The notes under the pieces: generated by a model
What the model saw: the letters and a program-made list of their open reading frames with translations, nothing else
Database searches by the model: none
Told to the model about the DNA's origin: nothing
Made by a program: the position numbers and the translations under genes
Source: Oegoconia quadripuncta
Lineage: Eukaryota; Arthropoda; Insecta; Lepidoptera; Autostichidae
DNA length: 64,000 nt
Direction: 5' to 3'
Assembly (NCBI GenBank): GCA_949316235.1
Contig: OX438759.1
Coordinates: forward strand, 13,119,618 to 13,183,617
Part shown: positions 40,753-52,081 of the stretch, piece after piece
Numbering within the stretch: position 1 is the first letter of the stretch
Layout of the letters: each line of letters begins with the position of its first letter

Positions 40753-41795
40753 TATTCATGTGTGTATGAATATTATATAATGCATAGAACCTGTAAATAT
40801 AATGTATTGATATTTTACTTAAATTGAATAAATTGAAATTGAAATATTATGGCAAAACTTATATAACGAATTTTAAAAAACTCTACCTACAAACTTCCGA
40901 GTAATTAGTCGTCAATGAAAAGAGTTCTTGGTGATGGATACCTTTCACAAGTCAGTTTAACAAAAAACTAGATATTTTAGAATTAGAATTGTAGATATTT
41001 AAAAAAGCTCAAAGCACGCACAGTCGCGCGCGACATTGTCTCAGTCTCTTGCAGCTGATTGGCTGTCGCTTGATAGCTGTCAAATTGACCGCCAATCGGT
41101 TTTCAGAGATGTAGGCTATCTCAAACGCGACTCTATGTCACTCGAGTCGCGCTAAGTTGTGGTAGCCGTGCAGGTCTTTATCTACCGACTTTAAATTGCA
41201 ATACTTAGTATTTAGTGGATAAAATATAACTTTTAATTAATTGATTCGCAAGAGTTACAATTGCTAATTAAAATTACAATGTCAACTTTTATAAACTAAA
41301 CAATATCCCGGTGTACAAAATTAAACGCAGTTTGTTTAAAAATTCAAACATTGAAGTTTAGCCTATTACAAGTTGGCAACTCAAACTACCCGGTGCCTAG
41401 TTGTGCTCCGCTTTAAGTTTTTGTGAATTTTACACAAGTTTGCAAGATTAACTTGGCGCTTACTGCAGGGCCCTGAAGTTTCCTCGCTGATTAATTAAAT
41501 CCTTATACAGAAAATCCGCATCCATTTTCGATAGACTCTATAAAATATCAATAGTCTAAGTTTAACTTAAGCCGTTTGCTTATTAGAAGTAAAAAGTAGG
41601 TAAGATGCCCGTAATAGGTACAACATTTTCGATTGCCCGTATTATATGTTTATTTTCAATAATCCCATACCCGTAAAACAACGAACCCTACAACTACAAT
41701 AGGCAAGTAGGGTTTACTAGCATGCGTATTCCAATACCCAGCTCCAGCTTTAAGTACTTGCCGTGGTGACTAGGGGATATCATCAGTCCTAAAAT
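40753..41795. other. About 1 kb unassigned; CCAAT-box pair at 41050-41105
   Basis: GCTGATTGGCTGTCGC and TGACCGCCAATCGG carry CCAAT motifs in opposite orientation 45 bp apart inside a GC-richer patch. No start codon or splice structure follows that I can support. Confidence 0.4.
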
Positions 41796-42012
41796 ATCTA
41801 GATAGATATATAGATAAATCGTTTATTTGTATCTCCAGTCACACACATACCATAAGTTCCAAAGCAATTGGATAAACATATTTTATAACAATTCATAAAA
41901 TTAACATCAGGATACACTAGAGTATGTGTGTGCTACAGCCGTGCAAATGGGTCATAGCTCAGTGTGTATAATTGCTCAGAGAGCAAAACACTGATTTTCA
42001 GCAATTACCCAC
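41796..42012 (-). mobile_element. REP-M copy 2, inverted
   Basis: Starts with the (TAGA)n tail TAGATAGATATATAGATAAA and ends GCAAAACACTGATTTTCAGC AATTACC. It pairs with 7283-7629. Confidence 0.7.
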
Positions 42013-42045
42013 CCACCCATCTATAAAGATAGTACTCCTAAACAT

Positions 42046-42126
42046 CCTGCAAGGCGATTATAGCAACAGGGCGGTTGTGGCAAATCATGCAGGAAAGTTA
42101 TAGCAAATACTGCAGGATGGTTAAAA
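42046..42126. repeat. Degenerate tandem repeat, about 26-bp unit
   Basis: CCTGCAAGGCGATTATAGCA, AGGGCGGTTGTGGCAAATCA, TGCAGGAAAGTTATAGCAAA and TGCAGGATGGTTAAAAG are successive variants of one unit. Confidence 0.6.
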
Positions 42127-43294
42127 GATAAATGTATCTCTTCTAGTAAAGCCTACATTTAATATTGGATTCATGGAATATTGGACAGGCTGACTTTATG
42201 TATCACATATATAGAATAAATATATTTTTTAATAAAAAAAAATTGATAAGTGAATGACTTTTGTCTAAAATAATATCAAATCTCTGTGTCGTATAGCCAC
42301 TTCTTATGATAATATTGTATACTTTATTGCTTTTATATCTTGTTTCCTTTGACTATATATTCTTGACTATTGAGGCTATTGTTTGTTTGGTTTTTGTACG
42401 TACGTGGATTAAAATATTAATTTCACCACCTACAGGCTTTTATCTTATTACAACCACAAAACCACAATTTCTCCTCTGCTGTGCAATCAAAGTTTTAAAA
42501 ATAACATTCTAATGAAATCATGGATGTTTTACATCAATTAATCAAGTAATCGTGACATAGTTACAGTCAGCTGCAGAAAAATTCCCCCTATTCAAATTAT
42601 GACTGTATATGCGGGGATCATGTTTCTCTGCAACTAACTGTACCTACTTCGATTTAGTTAGAAACTTGTTTTGTTTTTTTTTAATTACTGTAAGTAATTA
42701 AGTAATAGACTAATACGTATAAGTAGGATGTATTAGCAGAGAACATTTTCGAAACGCTCTTATGTCATTGTTATAAATACGACAAAACTGAAGTTCCTTT
42801 TACTTTTAATCAAATAGATATTTATTTTCCACGTCCCTACAAGACCACATCATTTCGTGTCTGCCATAGATGTCCTAAACAATAATGAAATTATGTGGTC
42901 ATAGAAACTATTTGTATACATATTTATTTATTATTGTTATTATTACATCGACACCCTATCCAGATTATTAAACGTCATTCCAACTAAATCCTTTTGTGTA
43001 CCCACTTATTCAAAAAAAATGCGATGTTTGAACTACTTCGGAAGGGCTTTATGTGGCATACATAAGATCTAATTTGCAAAAAAAAACTTTTTCACACAAT
43101 CGAACTGTCATTTTACGAGGATTTTCGAGGACCCTCGATGTTTCAACTCAACAGAATATGGCGAAGACATCGAGTGATCCTGCGAAAGACTTCCAAACGC
43201 ACTCTTTTGTTAAGTTTAGTAATTATTTTTGCATCTTTTTGGTTTTGGCACTTGGTCTTTAGTTACATAAGATGTTTATTATGCGTTTTTTTGC
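42127..43294. other. About 1.2 kb unassigned
   Basis: AT-rich. Small frames at 42306-42512 and 43053-43262 have no domain. Confidence 0.5.
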
Positions 43295-43595
43295 CATTTT
43301 AACCGCCTCCGTGGCTCAATGTCAACAACATAGGGTTTACGAATCGGAGGTCGCGGATTCGATCCCCAGCGGGGTACCTGTTAAGTACTCAGTTTGGTTG
43401 GTTGTAGGGTAATTTAAAAATATCGGCCTGGCTAGCTACCATTATCTAAGTCTGCCGCCAAACAGTTATAAGATAGCCAGTCCCCCAAATAAGATCGATT
43501 GTCCGGGTCAGTACGCTTCCACCTTCGGCCTCATCTTCACTTAACATCAGGTGTGATTGAGGCCATGTGCAAACCCGTTGTGCATAAAAAGAAAA
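43295..43595 (+). mobile_element. SINE-A copy 14, full length with internal deletions
   Basis: TTTTAACCGCCTCCGTGGCT to GTTGTGCATAAAAAGAAAA. B box reads GGATTCGATCCCC. About 40 bp around AGCAATGTTAATAGCATTG are missing. Confidence 0.9.
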
Positions 43596-43768
43596 CGTCA
43601 AAATCTTTAGACGGAAATATTAATATAGGTGATTTTTTTTTCGTTCAGATGCAAAAAGATAAGCAACCCCCTTCCGATATCCGTTGATCAGCATCTAGTT
43701 ATTTATTTCTTTCTACTTTGGATATCCAGTTATAAATTACTTTTGTTTCAATACTATACCAGCTAGTC

Positions 43769-43978
43769 CCAACTAATATTATTGATGCGAAAGTTTGTTT
43801 GTGTACGTATGTATGTATGTATGTTTGTTACCTCTTCACGCCTAAACGGCTCGATGGATTTGGATGAAATTCGGTTTGTAGACAGATTAGGACCTGGATT
43901 AGCATGTAGGCAAATTTTTTGGCTCAACCGATTTTGATGAAATCCTCCACGCGGACGAAGTCGCGGACGGAAAGCTAC
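43769..43978 (+). mobile_element. HEL-G copy 3
   Basis: AACTAATATTATTGATGCGA, CTAAACGGCTCGATGGATTT, then CGCGGACGAAGTCGCGGACG and AAAGCTACTT. The final CTAG has decayed to CTAC. A (GTAT)n run sits near 43805-43830. Confidence 0.7.
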
Positions 43979-44034
43979 TTTAATGTATTGGTTTAAAATA
44001 CAGGTTTGCTTGAGGAGTTTTGTACCGTTCTATG

Positions 44035-44335
44035 GAGCAGGGTGGTTTCGGCACGTAAAAAAAAAACCAAATCGTCTCTTCCCTTGGTTGTCGTAGAAGG
44101 CGACTAAGGGACTTTCCACCAAAGAACAACTATAGATTTGCACGTTTCAACAGCAATGGGCTCAACCCCAGTCGCGTGTGCATTTCTGTAATTCGAAACC
44201 GTAATTTCTGTAAAGCGTGAATGTTGTTTCAAGCATTAAACTCTTAATTTGGAACACCCAAACACAAATGTTTGGGATATCTCTGACCACCCCATTTGGG
44301 ATATAAAGGTCGTGACGTTATGTTTTAATGACACA
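44035..44335 (+). mobile_element. REP-E copy, near full length
   Basis: From GCAGGGTGGTTTCGGCACGT through CGTAGAAGGCGACTAAGGGA, CAGCAATGGGCTCAACCCCA and AATGTTTGGGATATCTCTGA to GGTCGTGACGTTATG. Followed by TTTTAATGACACAAATT repeated once 38 bp later (44325 and 44363). Confidence 0.85.
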
Positions 44336-45392
44336 AATTATAATTATAACAATAGTTATCTGTTTTAATGACACAAATTTCTTGTGCCGAAGTTTCCAGT
44401 GATTTACAAATAACCCTGAAAGTGTTACTTAGTTTTTCATTAACGAACATTTTATTATTCATTGCATTTTAATAGCAACATGCTATGCTGTAAACTGTAG
44501 GGCGCGGCAACAGTGATAACGCCCTCTAAACCCCATATAAATCACAAGCTTGCAAATTTATGAGGCCACTGAGCTCATACACACATACGTAAATTATCAC
44601 GAGACGTTCTCTCGAAAAACAACGCCTATGCGATATACAAAGTAAACGTACATGTGAAAAATTACAAATACTGATAACCTTTTTGTTTAAATTAATAGGT
44701 ATCTAATGCAATTTGTCACGAAAAAGAATAAGTAGTGTAGGTATTTGCTTTAGTTAGAATTTCCTGAAATAAATAAATATTTTTTTTATTTTAAATCATA
44801 CAATCCATAATTTATTAGTGAGCTAGTAACAATTTGTACTTAGTATACTAGTTTAGTATTGTTAATTTAGGAAATACGTAGGGCAACATGAATTTTTGAG
44901 ATTAACACCTTGAACCTATACTCCACCCAGTGTTTCTGAATGGGGCAGTCCGGTCTGCCAGAAATCATTTTCAGGATGAAATGAAATGAAATGAAATATT
45001 TATTTGCTTAATCGTGGTCGGGTACAGGTTGTATAGGTGAATAATTTGTATCACACATTTAGTCATTACTGACATGCAAAAATTGAATTATTAAAAATTG
45101 AATGATTAAAAAATTAAATTATTAAAAATTATTATTACTATCAAATTAACTATCAAATTAAATGCTGTTACCACTGGTGCGCAGACGCTGCAGCATAGAG
45201 GCGGCTTTCTTACGCATTATAGCGTAATTTGTATACGCCCAATCTACTGTTTTCTAACTAACCCTATGGATGACTGGAAGAAATCCCTCTATGGGATAAG
45301 TTCGCCGTTGTACTCAATGTTTGTATCAAATGCAAAATTAATGTATTGCCTTTTTGTACAATAAATCGTTTACAAACCAACAAACTTTATCT
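44336..45392. other. Unassigned; (GAAAT)n at 44978-45000
   Basis: The GATGAAATGAAATGAAATGA run followed by ATATTTATTTGCTTAATCGT looks like the inverted 3' end of a retroposon. CCAGTGTTTCTGAATGGGGC near 44929 may be its neighbour. No gene. Confidence 0.4.
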
Positions 45393-45650
45393 GTGTGTGG
45401 TTTCTAGCACGCAACAACGAATAGAGTCAACCCATCTCTTCCCGTGGGTGTCAAAAATGGCGACTGGGACCACTTTACACCAAAGGTAGAGCGGTTCACA
45501 TACATTTCAGTATAATATAGGTACAAAAGATGAACCGTGGATGTTGTTTCAAGCATCAAATTTTTATAGTTTGGAACACTCAAAAGTTATATTTGGGATA
45601 ACTCTGACCACCCCATTTGGGATAAAGGGCGTTGACGTTATGTATAAAAA
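45393..45650 (+). mobile_element. REP-E copy, internal deletion
   Basis: CTGTGTGTGGTTTCTAGCAC to GGGCGTTGACGTTATGTATA. The segment with the CTATAGATTTGCACGTTTC landmark is lost. Confidence 0.8.
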
Positions 45651-45744
45651 AATACGTACAGCCTAACATAGTACCTCCTCCTTTTTTGATTTTTCATTGA
45701 AGTCGGTTAAAAAAGTAGAAAACCTCAAGAGCACCAATAATAAA

Positions 45745-45995
45745 TAAATTTCCTTGGGCATACTCACAGCGCCATTTGTTGCACACTAAGCAACTAGGCC
45801 TGTATTGTGATTGATATAATTCACAAATACAGTGTTTTTGTAATTAAATATATATAATTGAAAATCATCCACAACTCTGGAACACATTCAGTATTCATCA
45901 TACAAACATATGCCCCTAATGCCCCTAGCGGGATTCGAACCCGCGACCTTTTGGTACAGTAGTCAGCGTTTCTAACCTCTACACCAAAAGGTCGT
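45745..45995 (-). mobile_element. SINE-D copy 8
   Basis: AAATTTCCTTGGGCATACTC to TTTCTAACCTCTACACCAAA. B box GGTTCGAATCCCGC intact. ATGCCCCTA is duplicated beside it. Confidence 0.85.
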
Positions 45996-46029
45996 TTGAT
46001 GATTATATCATCTAAATAATTGAACCATC

Positions 46030-46215
46030 TTATAAGCTAAATGTCTTTGAAACGTCTCACCCGATTACCATTTCAAAACTGAGAACCACCTCACAACCAC
46101 CAGCTCTTGAAGTTAAGAAACCATTTTCAAATTGGTTAAGCAGTTTTAGCACTACAATGCCACAAACAAACATACAGACAGACGTAGGCTCAAAATTTAT
46201 ACACTTTTGCGCCGA
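46030..46215 (-). mobile_element. REP-R copy 2
   Basis: TTGAAACGTCTCACCCGATT, CATTTTCAAATTGGTTAAGC and ACATACAGACAGACGTAGGC. The 134-codon frame starting at 46157 begins inside this repeat and has no domain. Confidence 0.5.
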
Positions 46216-46744
46216 GCTTAATAAAAAAAATGAGCAAAAAAAAATATTAACAATTTCAAATCCTTTTGTGCCACCAACACGTGGCGGTGTTGTCATCTCA
46301 AACATTTTTCTATTTAATATTCCCAATTCTTCCGTACGTTGTGTTATTATTCAGTTCTTCATTCACCTTTCTTTGTGTACAAAGAACGGCCCACGGAACT
46401 ATGGCTCTTGTATAATAAGAGACATAATGTCCAAATGCATAAAGGAACCGAGAAATGTTGGAAGAAATATGTTATGCGTTTATTCAATGTGTATTTCGGA
46501 TGTAAAACAAACTGACATCGAGTGTAAATACTATTGTTGGGTGTTGTCATCCGAGAAATAACATTTATAATAGTAGTTTAATGGGACTTCTTGATAAATA
46601 GAACGTCTAACTTGACCAAATACTTCCGTCACTTGCGTGCAAACTATATAACTACAATTTATTGACAATGATTATATCATCCAGACAAATAAACATGTGT
46701 TTAAACTGTGTTTAACAATTTTAAACTAAATATCTTTGAAACGA

Positions 46745-47040
46745 GTGCTGTGTGGTTTCGGCACTCAAATAGAATAGAACCAACCCGTCTCTTCCAGTGA
46801 GTGTCGTAAAAGGCGACTAAGGGACTTTCCACCGAAAAATATCTATTTAAATTTGCATGTTTCAACGGCGATGGGCTCACGCTGTCACGTGTGCATTTCT
46901 GTATATTTCATAAGGTGAACTGTAGATGTTGTTCCAATCATTAAACTCTTAATGTTTGGAACACCCAAACATTATTGTTTGGGATATCTCTGACCACCCC
47001 ATTTGGGATAAAGGTCGTGACGTTATGTATGTATGTATCT
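46745..47040 (+). mobile_element. REP-E copy, full length
   Basis: GCTGTGTGGTTTCGGCACTC to AAGGTCGTGACGTTATGTAT plus (GTAT)n. The best-preserved copy; it defines the family as about 290 bp with a TATG-type simple-repeat end. Confidence 0.9.
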
Positions 47041-47190
47041 TTGAAACGAATTGACCGACTTAAATCAGACATGGCGCTCGCATCCCAACAGCTTTCGCAA
47101 GTTAAAGCTATTTTCAAATTGGTTCAGCCGAAGCCACAGCGATACATAGGTTTCAAATTTATAACACCCTTCTTTGTGCGCGAGGGGCTA
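47041..47190 (-). mobile_element. REP-R copy 3
   Basis: GAAACGAATTGACCGACTTA, TATTTTCAAATTGGTTCAGC, TTTCAAATTTATAACACCCT and TCTTTGTGCGC. Starts directly at the (GTAT)n end of the REP-E copy. Confidence 0.55.
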
Positions 47191-47356
47191 AAAAATGACC
47201 ACTACAATTATTTAATTAAAGCAAAAGACTACCTAACTCCACAACAATTAAGAAATATACTTCGAAATTCGAATGGTATGGCGAAGTATCTTTCATCGAA
47301 AGAATTCATCGTCTCATCTACTGCACCTTTTGCTAGCACGCATGCATGTTTTGTTT

Positions 47357-47535
47357 AATCTAATCTTATAAATGCGAAAGTTTGGACGTTTCTTTGTTTC
47401 TCAATCGCGGTGAAACGGATGAATGAATTTGGATTAAATTTGGTATATAAGTAGATATATGGATTAAGAAATAGGATATTTTTTATGTCCATAAAGTGAG
47501 TAGTGGCGGGATAAACAAATAAATCTACTAGGCAC
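47357..47535 (+). mobile_element. HEL-G copy 4
   Basis: AATCTAATCTTATAAATGCG, GGTGAAACGGATGAATGAAT, AAGTGAGTAGTGGCGGGATA. The 3' part with the CTAG end is missing. Confidence 0.7.
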
Positions 47536-47552
47536 ATATTTTGAACAGTTGC

Positions 47553-47770
47553 ATCAATTCATTCATTATCATAATCAGCCCGTAAATATTCAACTGCGGG
47601 GAAGGCCTTCCCTCGTATACGAGTATGAGGGAGTATGGGTTATGACCCATATTGGACTATGGTCCACCACACTGACCCAATCCGGGTTGGGGACTTCACA
47701 TGCCTTTGATTTTTTAATTCTCAGGCATGCAGGTTTCCTCACGATGTTTTCCTTTACCGTTTCTTCACCT
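47553..47770 (-). mobile_element. SINE-K copy, inverted body
   Basis: Inverted end ATCATAATCAGCCCGTAAAT, then CCAATCCGGGTTGGGGACTT, CATGCCTTTGATTTTTTAAT and GTTTCCTCACGATGTTTTCC. The tRNA-like head is missing. Confidence 0.8.
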
Positions 47771-47775
47771 GCATC

Positions 47776-47925
47776 ACTTATTTAGTCCCAAACTAGGGCA
47801 CAGCAAGTTAACAAACTAGAAAACCATGACACAGGAATAAATGTTTTTATACTTGACGTTATGAGACACCACAGCGGGATTCCATTGATTTCGAAGGCAG
47901 GATCATTATTGCAACGAAATAATTC
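47776..47925 (-). mobile_element. SINE-C copy, decayed
   Basis: TTTAGTCCCAAACTAGGGCA, CATGACACAGGAATAAATGT and CGAAGGCAGGATCATTATTG. The B box is destroyed. Confidence 0.6.
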
Positions 47926-48615
47926 AATAAATTTTTTATTGGTACACTACCTACCTGCTAATTACAACATAACAGTTATTATATTACCTTCACAATTACA
48001 ATAAAACACTTGAAGAATTTGACAAATATCTGTAAATAAATTGTAAAGATGTTAATTAATACTTGTAAGTTGATAAAAATCGTAGTTGAAAAAAACTTGG
48101 GGTGAATGAACTATAGGTGAAGTATTATATTTAGTTACATACTTTAATACAAATATAAAGCCATGTAGTAGATAATATAGTATCATTGGCTAAAATATGT
48201 GAAATAGGTTATTTGTAGGCCTAAATGCAATTGGTGCACTCAGTTTGAAAGAAAGAAGGAAAGAAAAAATTATTTAAACTCATCTCATGACACAAACAAT
48301 CAGGTACAAATATTACATAGTCGAGACACATGCAAAAAATAACATTGTGTTTGCCATCTAATTGTCGGTGTCGCAAGGTGGAGTCAAAACGGTCTCCAAC
48401 TCAGCATGGGTTGTAGCCGTTCACTACAACGCTGGTTTTCAGTGGAGCCTCCAAATGAAGCACGGACACTGGTCAACAAATGTACATACAAATTACAATT
48501 ACAATTAATAGGAGTAATCAGCAAGATGCGATGAGAGGATACATACGTGTATACATCTCTTTTTTGCACGCATATGCTTAATTTACAAGCATTATAGGCC
48601 GCAGCCGCTCTTTTA
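47926..48615. other. Unassigned; A-rich (GAAA)n at 48249-48272
   Basis: The purine run is followed by an old retroposon-like segment with CAACGCTGGTTTTCAGTGGA near 48427. A related phrase, CTGCTGGTTTTCAGAGGA, is at 52405. No gene. Confidence 0.4.
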
Positions 48616-48955
48616 TTTTTAATCTCCGACGTAAAACGACGGATGCTGTGTTTGACGGCATTGTTTGTCTGTCCACTATTCGGACGTATCTCACTAATGT
48701 GTGCTCCCATTTCAGTGCTGTTTTTTCATATCAACGAGAGGACAGGGGTCTCATATTAGCTATGTTTGATGAAAACTGGTTTAGCCGTTTGGAAGGTGTT
48801 TAGCGTTAAACATAATTTCGATGATATCAGTCTTTTAATGTTTTTTTTAACTTTTTTTATATTTAAAATTGAACTCATGGATAGGTTCTTAGCTATGTTT
48901 GACGGAATTCGGTCAAGCCGTTTCGAAGATATTTAGCTTTTTAGTTGGTTTGGTC
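48616..48955 (+). mobile_element. REP-J copy, long
   Basis: CTCCGACGTAAAACGACGGA, GTTTGACGGCATTGTTTGTC, TTCGGACGTATCTCACTAAT, AACTGGTTTAGCCGTTTGGA and, after a second partial core, GTCAAGCCGTTTCGAAGATA. The core is present twice. Confidence 0.75.
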
Positions 48956-49002
48956 TATCTGTATGATAAAGTTTAGGAAAGCGGGGGTTTCCTAAACTTT
49001 AA

Positions 49003-49535
49003 ACCGCCTTCGTGGCTCATTGGTCAACAACATAGTATTTACGAATCGGAGGTCGGGTTCGATCCCCAGCGGGGTACAAATTTAATACTCGGTTTGGTTG
49101 GTGGTACGGCATTTTAAATGTCAGTCAGATTAGCTACCACCATCTTATCTAAAGTCTGCCGCCAAACAGCATTGTTAATAGTATTGTTGTGTTTCGGTTG
49201 TCAGAGAAAAGATAGCCATTCCCCCAAATTCCGGGTTTCCGGGTCAATACGTTTCCTCCATCGGACTCCTCTTCACTTAACATCGGGGGTGTGATCTCTA
49301 ACGAAAATAGCTTCGGACGGCCGTAACTTCGGACTTTTTCTTTTGCAGTTTGCTGTGTCAATTATAAACGAATTGTCATTATTTTACTTTTGTTGTATAT
49401 AGTTGGACATCACAAATTAGTACGGGGCTCAAGGAATGTCTGAAACAAAAGAAAAAGTCCGAAGTCCGAAATATTTTCGTTAGAGTAGACCCCCAGGTGT
49501 GATTGAGTACAAGTGCTAACTAATTGGGCATAAAT
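49003..49535 (+). mobile_element. SINE-A copy 15, split by a hAT-like MITE
   Basis: Head CCGCCTTCGTGGCTCATTGG, B box GGTTCGATCCCC and body run to 49295. The element resumes at 49496 with GGTGTGATTGAGTACAAGTG and ends GGGCATAAATG. The 200 bp between are a TIR element. Confidence 0.9.
49296..49495. mobile_element. hAT-like MITE nested in SINE-A
   Basis: Inner inverted repeats CTCTAACGAAAATAGCTTCG and, inverted, CTCTAACGAAAATATTTCGG continue through CTTCGGACTTTTTCTTTTG on both sides, giving about 40 paired bases. GGTGTGAT at 49288-49295 and 49496-49503 is an 8-bp direct repeat and belongs to the SINE-A consensus, so it is a target-site duplication, as for hAT transposons. The right end extends 10 bases further (TAGACCCCCA) than the left. 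No coding capacity. Confidence 0.85.
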
Positions 49536-49620
49536 GTATCGTATTCGTGACACAAACTTTACCCCTGGGGGTTTTAGTTTCGTAGTCAGCATCACTATAC
49601 CCACTACTAAATCAATCATT
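49536..49620 (-). mobile_element. SINE-C or SINE-D decayed fragment
   Basis: TATCGTATTCGTGACACAAA then GTCAGCATCACTATACCCAC resemble the head side of SINE-C, inverted. Confidence 0.4.
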
Positions 49621-50159
49621 ATCTATGAAATAGATAAAAATTATTGAAATTAGATCAATATAAAATCTGTTGAAGCATACAGAGGGATTTCATCGTAGAA
49701 TAATGTATTTTACGGCTATGTATTCAACAAGCACTGTCTGTCCGTTTATTCACGGTGTCACAAACATGTCATGGTCCCGTCTGGCCTGCCACCTTATGTC
49801 TAAACCTCTCTAGAATTCAAAACACATTTAAACACCATATTTTAACAAACAAAAAATTTTTTTTCACGTTTTTAACACGGCAAAATTAAAATTGTCGTTC
49901 GGAGACGGATCTCGTGTTTTCATTATGGGAACCCGGCGCGTGAGTTGAAAGCGAGGCCTTTGTTTCATGAACGGCTTATGCTAATATACTTTGTCATTCT
50001 TTTTATTGAGTATTAAATACATATTTTTAATAGAAAATTCATACTGAGTCAGAGGTTCACGGATTTGGAACGAGGTGAATAGCCAAGTTTCGTAACTTGT
50101 ATGATATAACGAGGCTAGTTTTTACCATTGACTCCGTCCGCAGTCTATATTACTTTGAA
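49621..50159. other. Unassigned; GC-richer 49890-49970
   Basis: TGTCGTTCGGAGACGGATCT and GAACCCGGCGCGTGAGTTGA stand out. No gene recognised. Confidence 0.4.
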
Positions 50160-50392
50160 TAAATATAAATAAAATTATATAATAAATATTTCGGACACTT
50201 ACAACAATCATCTAGTCCCAAACTAAGCAAAGCTTGTAGGTACTGTAGATACTATATAACGAGTAAACATCCTTAAATTTTTATAAAACATCCATGACTC
50301 GAGAATTCATAACATAAACATTTTCCCGTCACGTGATTCGAACCAGCAACCGTTGGCTTCGCAGACAGGGTCACTATCCACTACACCAACCA
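50160..50392 (-). mobile_element. SINE-C copy 5, full length
   Basis: ATAAATATAAATAAAATTAT to GGGTCACTATCCACTACACC. The B box is altered to GGTTCGAATCACG. Confidence 0.85.
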
Positions 50393-51165
50393 TAAGACGG
50401 ACAAATCTCAGAGGAGCCGGATATCAGTGGTCCATCAATGGTATACCGCCGATTAAAATGACAACTTCTTGAAGGGAACAGACAGCTATTAATAACACTT
50501 TGATCCATTTGAGTGAAATAGAAGTTATTGTCATTTTGTTTAATTTTTTGTTCTTCAAAACGCACGCGCCGGCCCGAGATTAATCAATCAATCAATCATT
50601 CAAGTACACTTTATTGCACAAAATTCTACAATACACTTCTTAAATATAGCTTCAAAAAAAATTAATAATTGTACAACCAGTTACAAACAGTACAAACAAT
50701 TAATATGCGAAAGTTTTCTTATATTTATTTAATTTAATGGTGTAATTATGTTGAATAGGCTACAACCGCGATCGTCAAATTAGAAATTAACACATTATTC
50801 TATGATAGTTTTGATAAAAAAAAAATTAAACTACCTATGCCAAAACCTTCTATTTCACTTACTTAATCTGACATATTTTTTTCCTCACGCTAAAAAAACT
50901 CACCGATATATGTATAGTTAGATATCCAACGTGCAACCGAAAGAGTATATCACGCCGGATAAGTTGGACACGGTATTTTATTCCGAGCCTTTGTGCGTGA
51001 TTTCAGACCAAACGTCATTACTTCGAAAAATAATGATTATTATTATCGATTAATTAATCTTACATCAAAATAAACATGTCCCAATACGCGGTTATTGAAC
51101 TTTGAACAGAATCCATCGTACTGCTGCTGATGTAAGTGTTGTACAGATATCGATATAAAACTATT
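50393..51165. other. Unassigned; (AATC)n at 50580-50600
   Basis: AATCAATCAATCAATCATTC followed by TACACTTTATTGCACAAAAT is a typical inverted retroposon tail. 50930-51010 is a GC-richer single-copy patch. Confidence 0.45.
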
Positions 51166-51362
51166 TTTTACCCGACTACCTAAGGAAGGAGGGTAATGTT
51201 TTTCGAGTGTATATATGTATGTAGATTTCTATGTTACCTCCTGTAGTCTAAACGGCTTAACCGATTTCGCTGTGCATGGTGTCGTTAGATCCGTCTTGAT
51301 CCCTGAAGTGTCGTAGGATACATTTTATGGAAAAATACAATTTATGCTGTCGGGTTTTTGAT
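51166..51362 (+). mobile_element. REP-F copy 4, reference copy
   Basis: TTTTTTACCCGACTACCTAA, GGAGGGTAATGTTTTTCGAG, ACCTCCTGTAGTCTAAACGG, GGTGTCGTTAGATCCGTCTT. Shares its general plan with REP-R and REP-J (a CCCGAC start, then a C-T-A-A-A-C-G-G core). Confidence 0.75.
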
Positions 51363-51384
51363 TTCTAAACTCATATTATTTTTT

Positions 51385-51830
51385 AACCAACTCCGTGGCT
51401 CAATGTAAAGAACATTGGGTTTACGATTCGGAGGTCGCGGGTTCGATCCCCAGCGGGGTACACGTTTTAAGTACGCGGTTTCCGGTTGACAGAGATAAGA
51501 TAGCCAGTCACCCAAATGTGTTGGGGTTTCCGGGACAGTACGCGGACAGTATCCGGAGGTCGCAGGTTCGATCCTCAGCGGGGTACATGTTTAAGTACTC
51601 GGTTTGGTTGGTGATAGGGTATTTTAAATATCCGCCTGGCTAGCTACCACCATCTTATCTAAATCTGCCACCAAGCAGCAATGTTAATAGCATTGTTGTG
51701 TTCCGGTTGTCAGAGATAAGATAAATGTGTTGGGGTTTCCGGGTCAGTACGCTTCCACCTTCGACCTCATCTTCACTTAACATCAGGTGTGATTAAGGGC
51801 AAGTACCAACCCGTTGTGCATGAAAATAGA
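51385..51830 (+). mobile_element. SINE-A copy 16, dimeric
   Basis: The first head (CTCCGTGGCTCAATGTAAAG, B box GGTTCGATCCCC) is joined at about 51480 to a mid-body piece (TCCGGTTGACAGAGATAAGA to GGGACAGTACGCGGACAGTA). At about 51551 this is joined to a second B-box half-head (TCCGGAGGTCGCAGGTTCGA) that leads into a complete body ending GTTGTGCATGAAAATAG. Confidence 0.85.
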
Positions 51831-52081
51831 AAAGCTTGTATAGTGTAGGTACGTAGACGATTAAAAGTGACACTAGTAAATCTATTAACCTACTTCGTAC
51901 ATTTCGGATTGATATTCGTTCCGTTACACGTTGTATATGTTATATTGATTGTCAATATAATTAACTGGTGACGCCACTCCTGATCACGAACAACTTTCCC
52001 CAAGGAACCATAGTCGAATTCGATCAAAAAAATTTCGATTATATACAAAGTTAACCAGTCTAAAACCAAACAACAAAATTA

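Noticed and set aside
46157..46561. 134-codon plus frame
   Set aside because: Begins inside REP-R copy 2; the remainder has no known motif.
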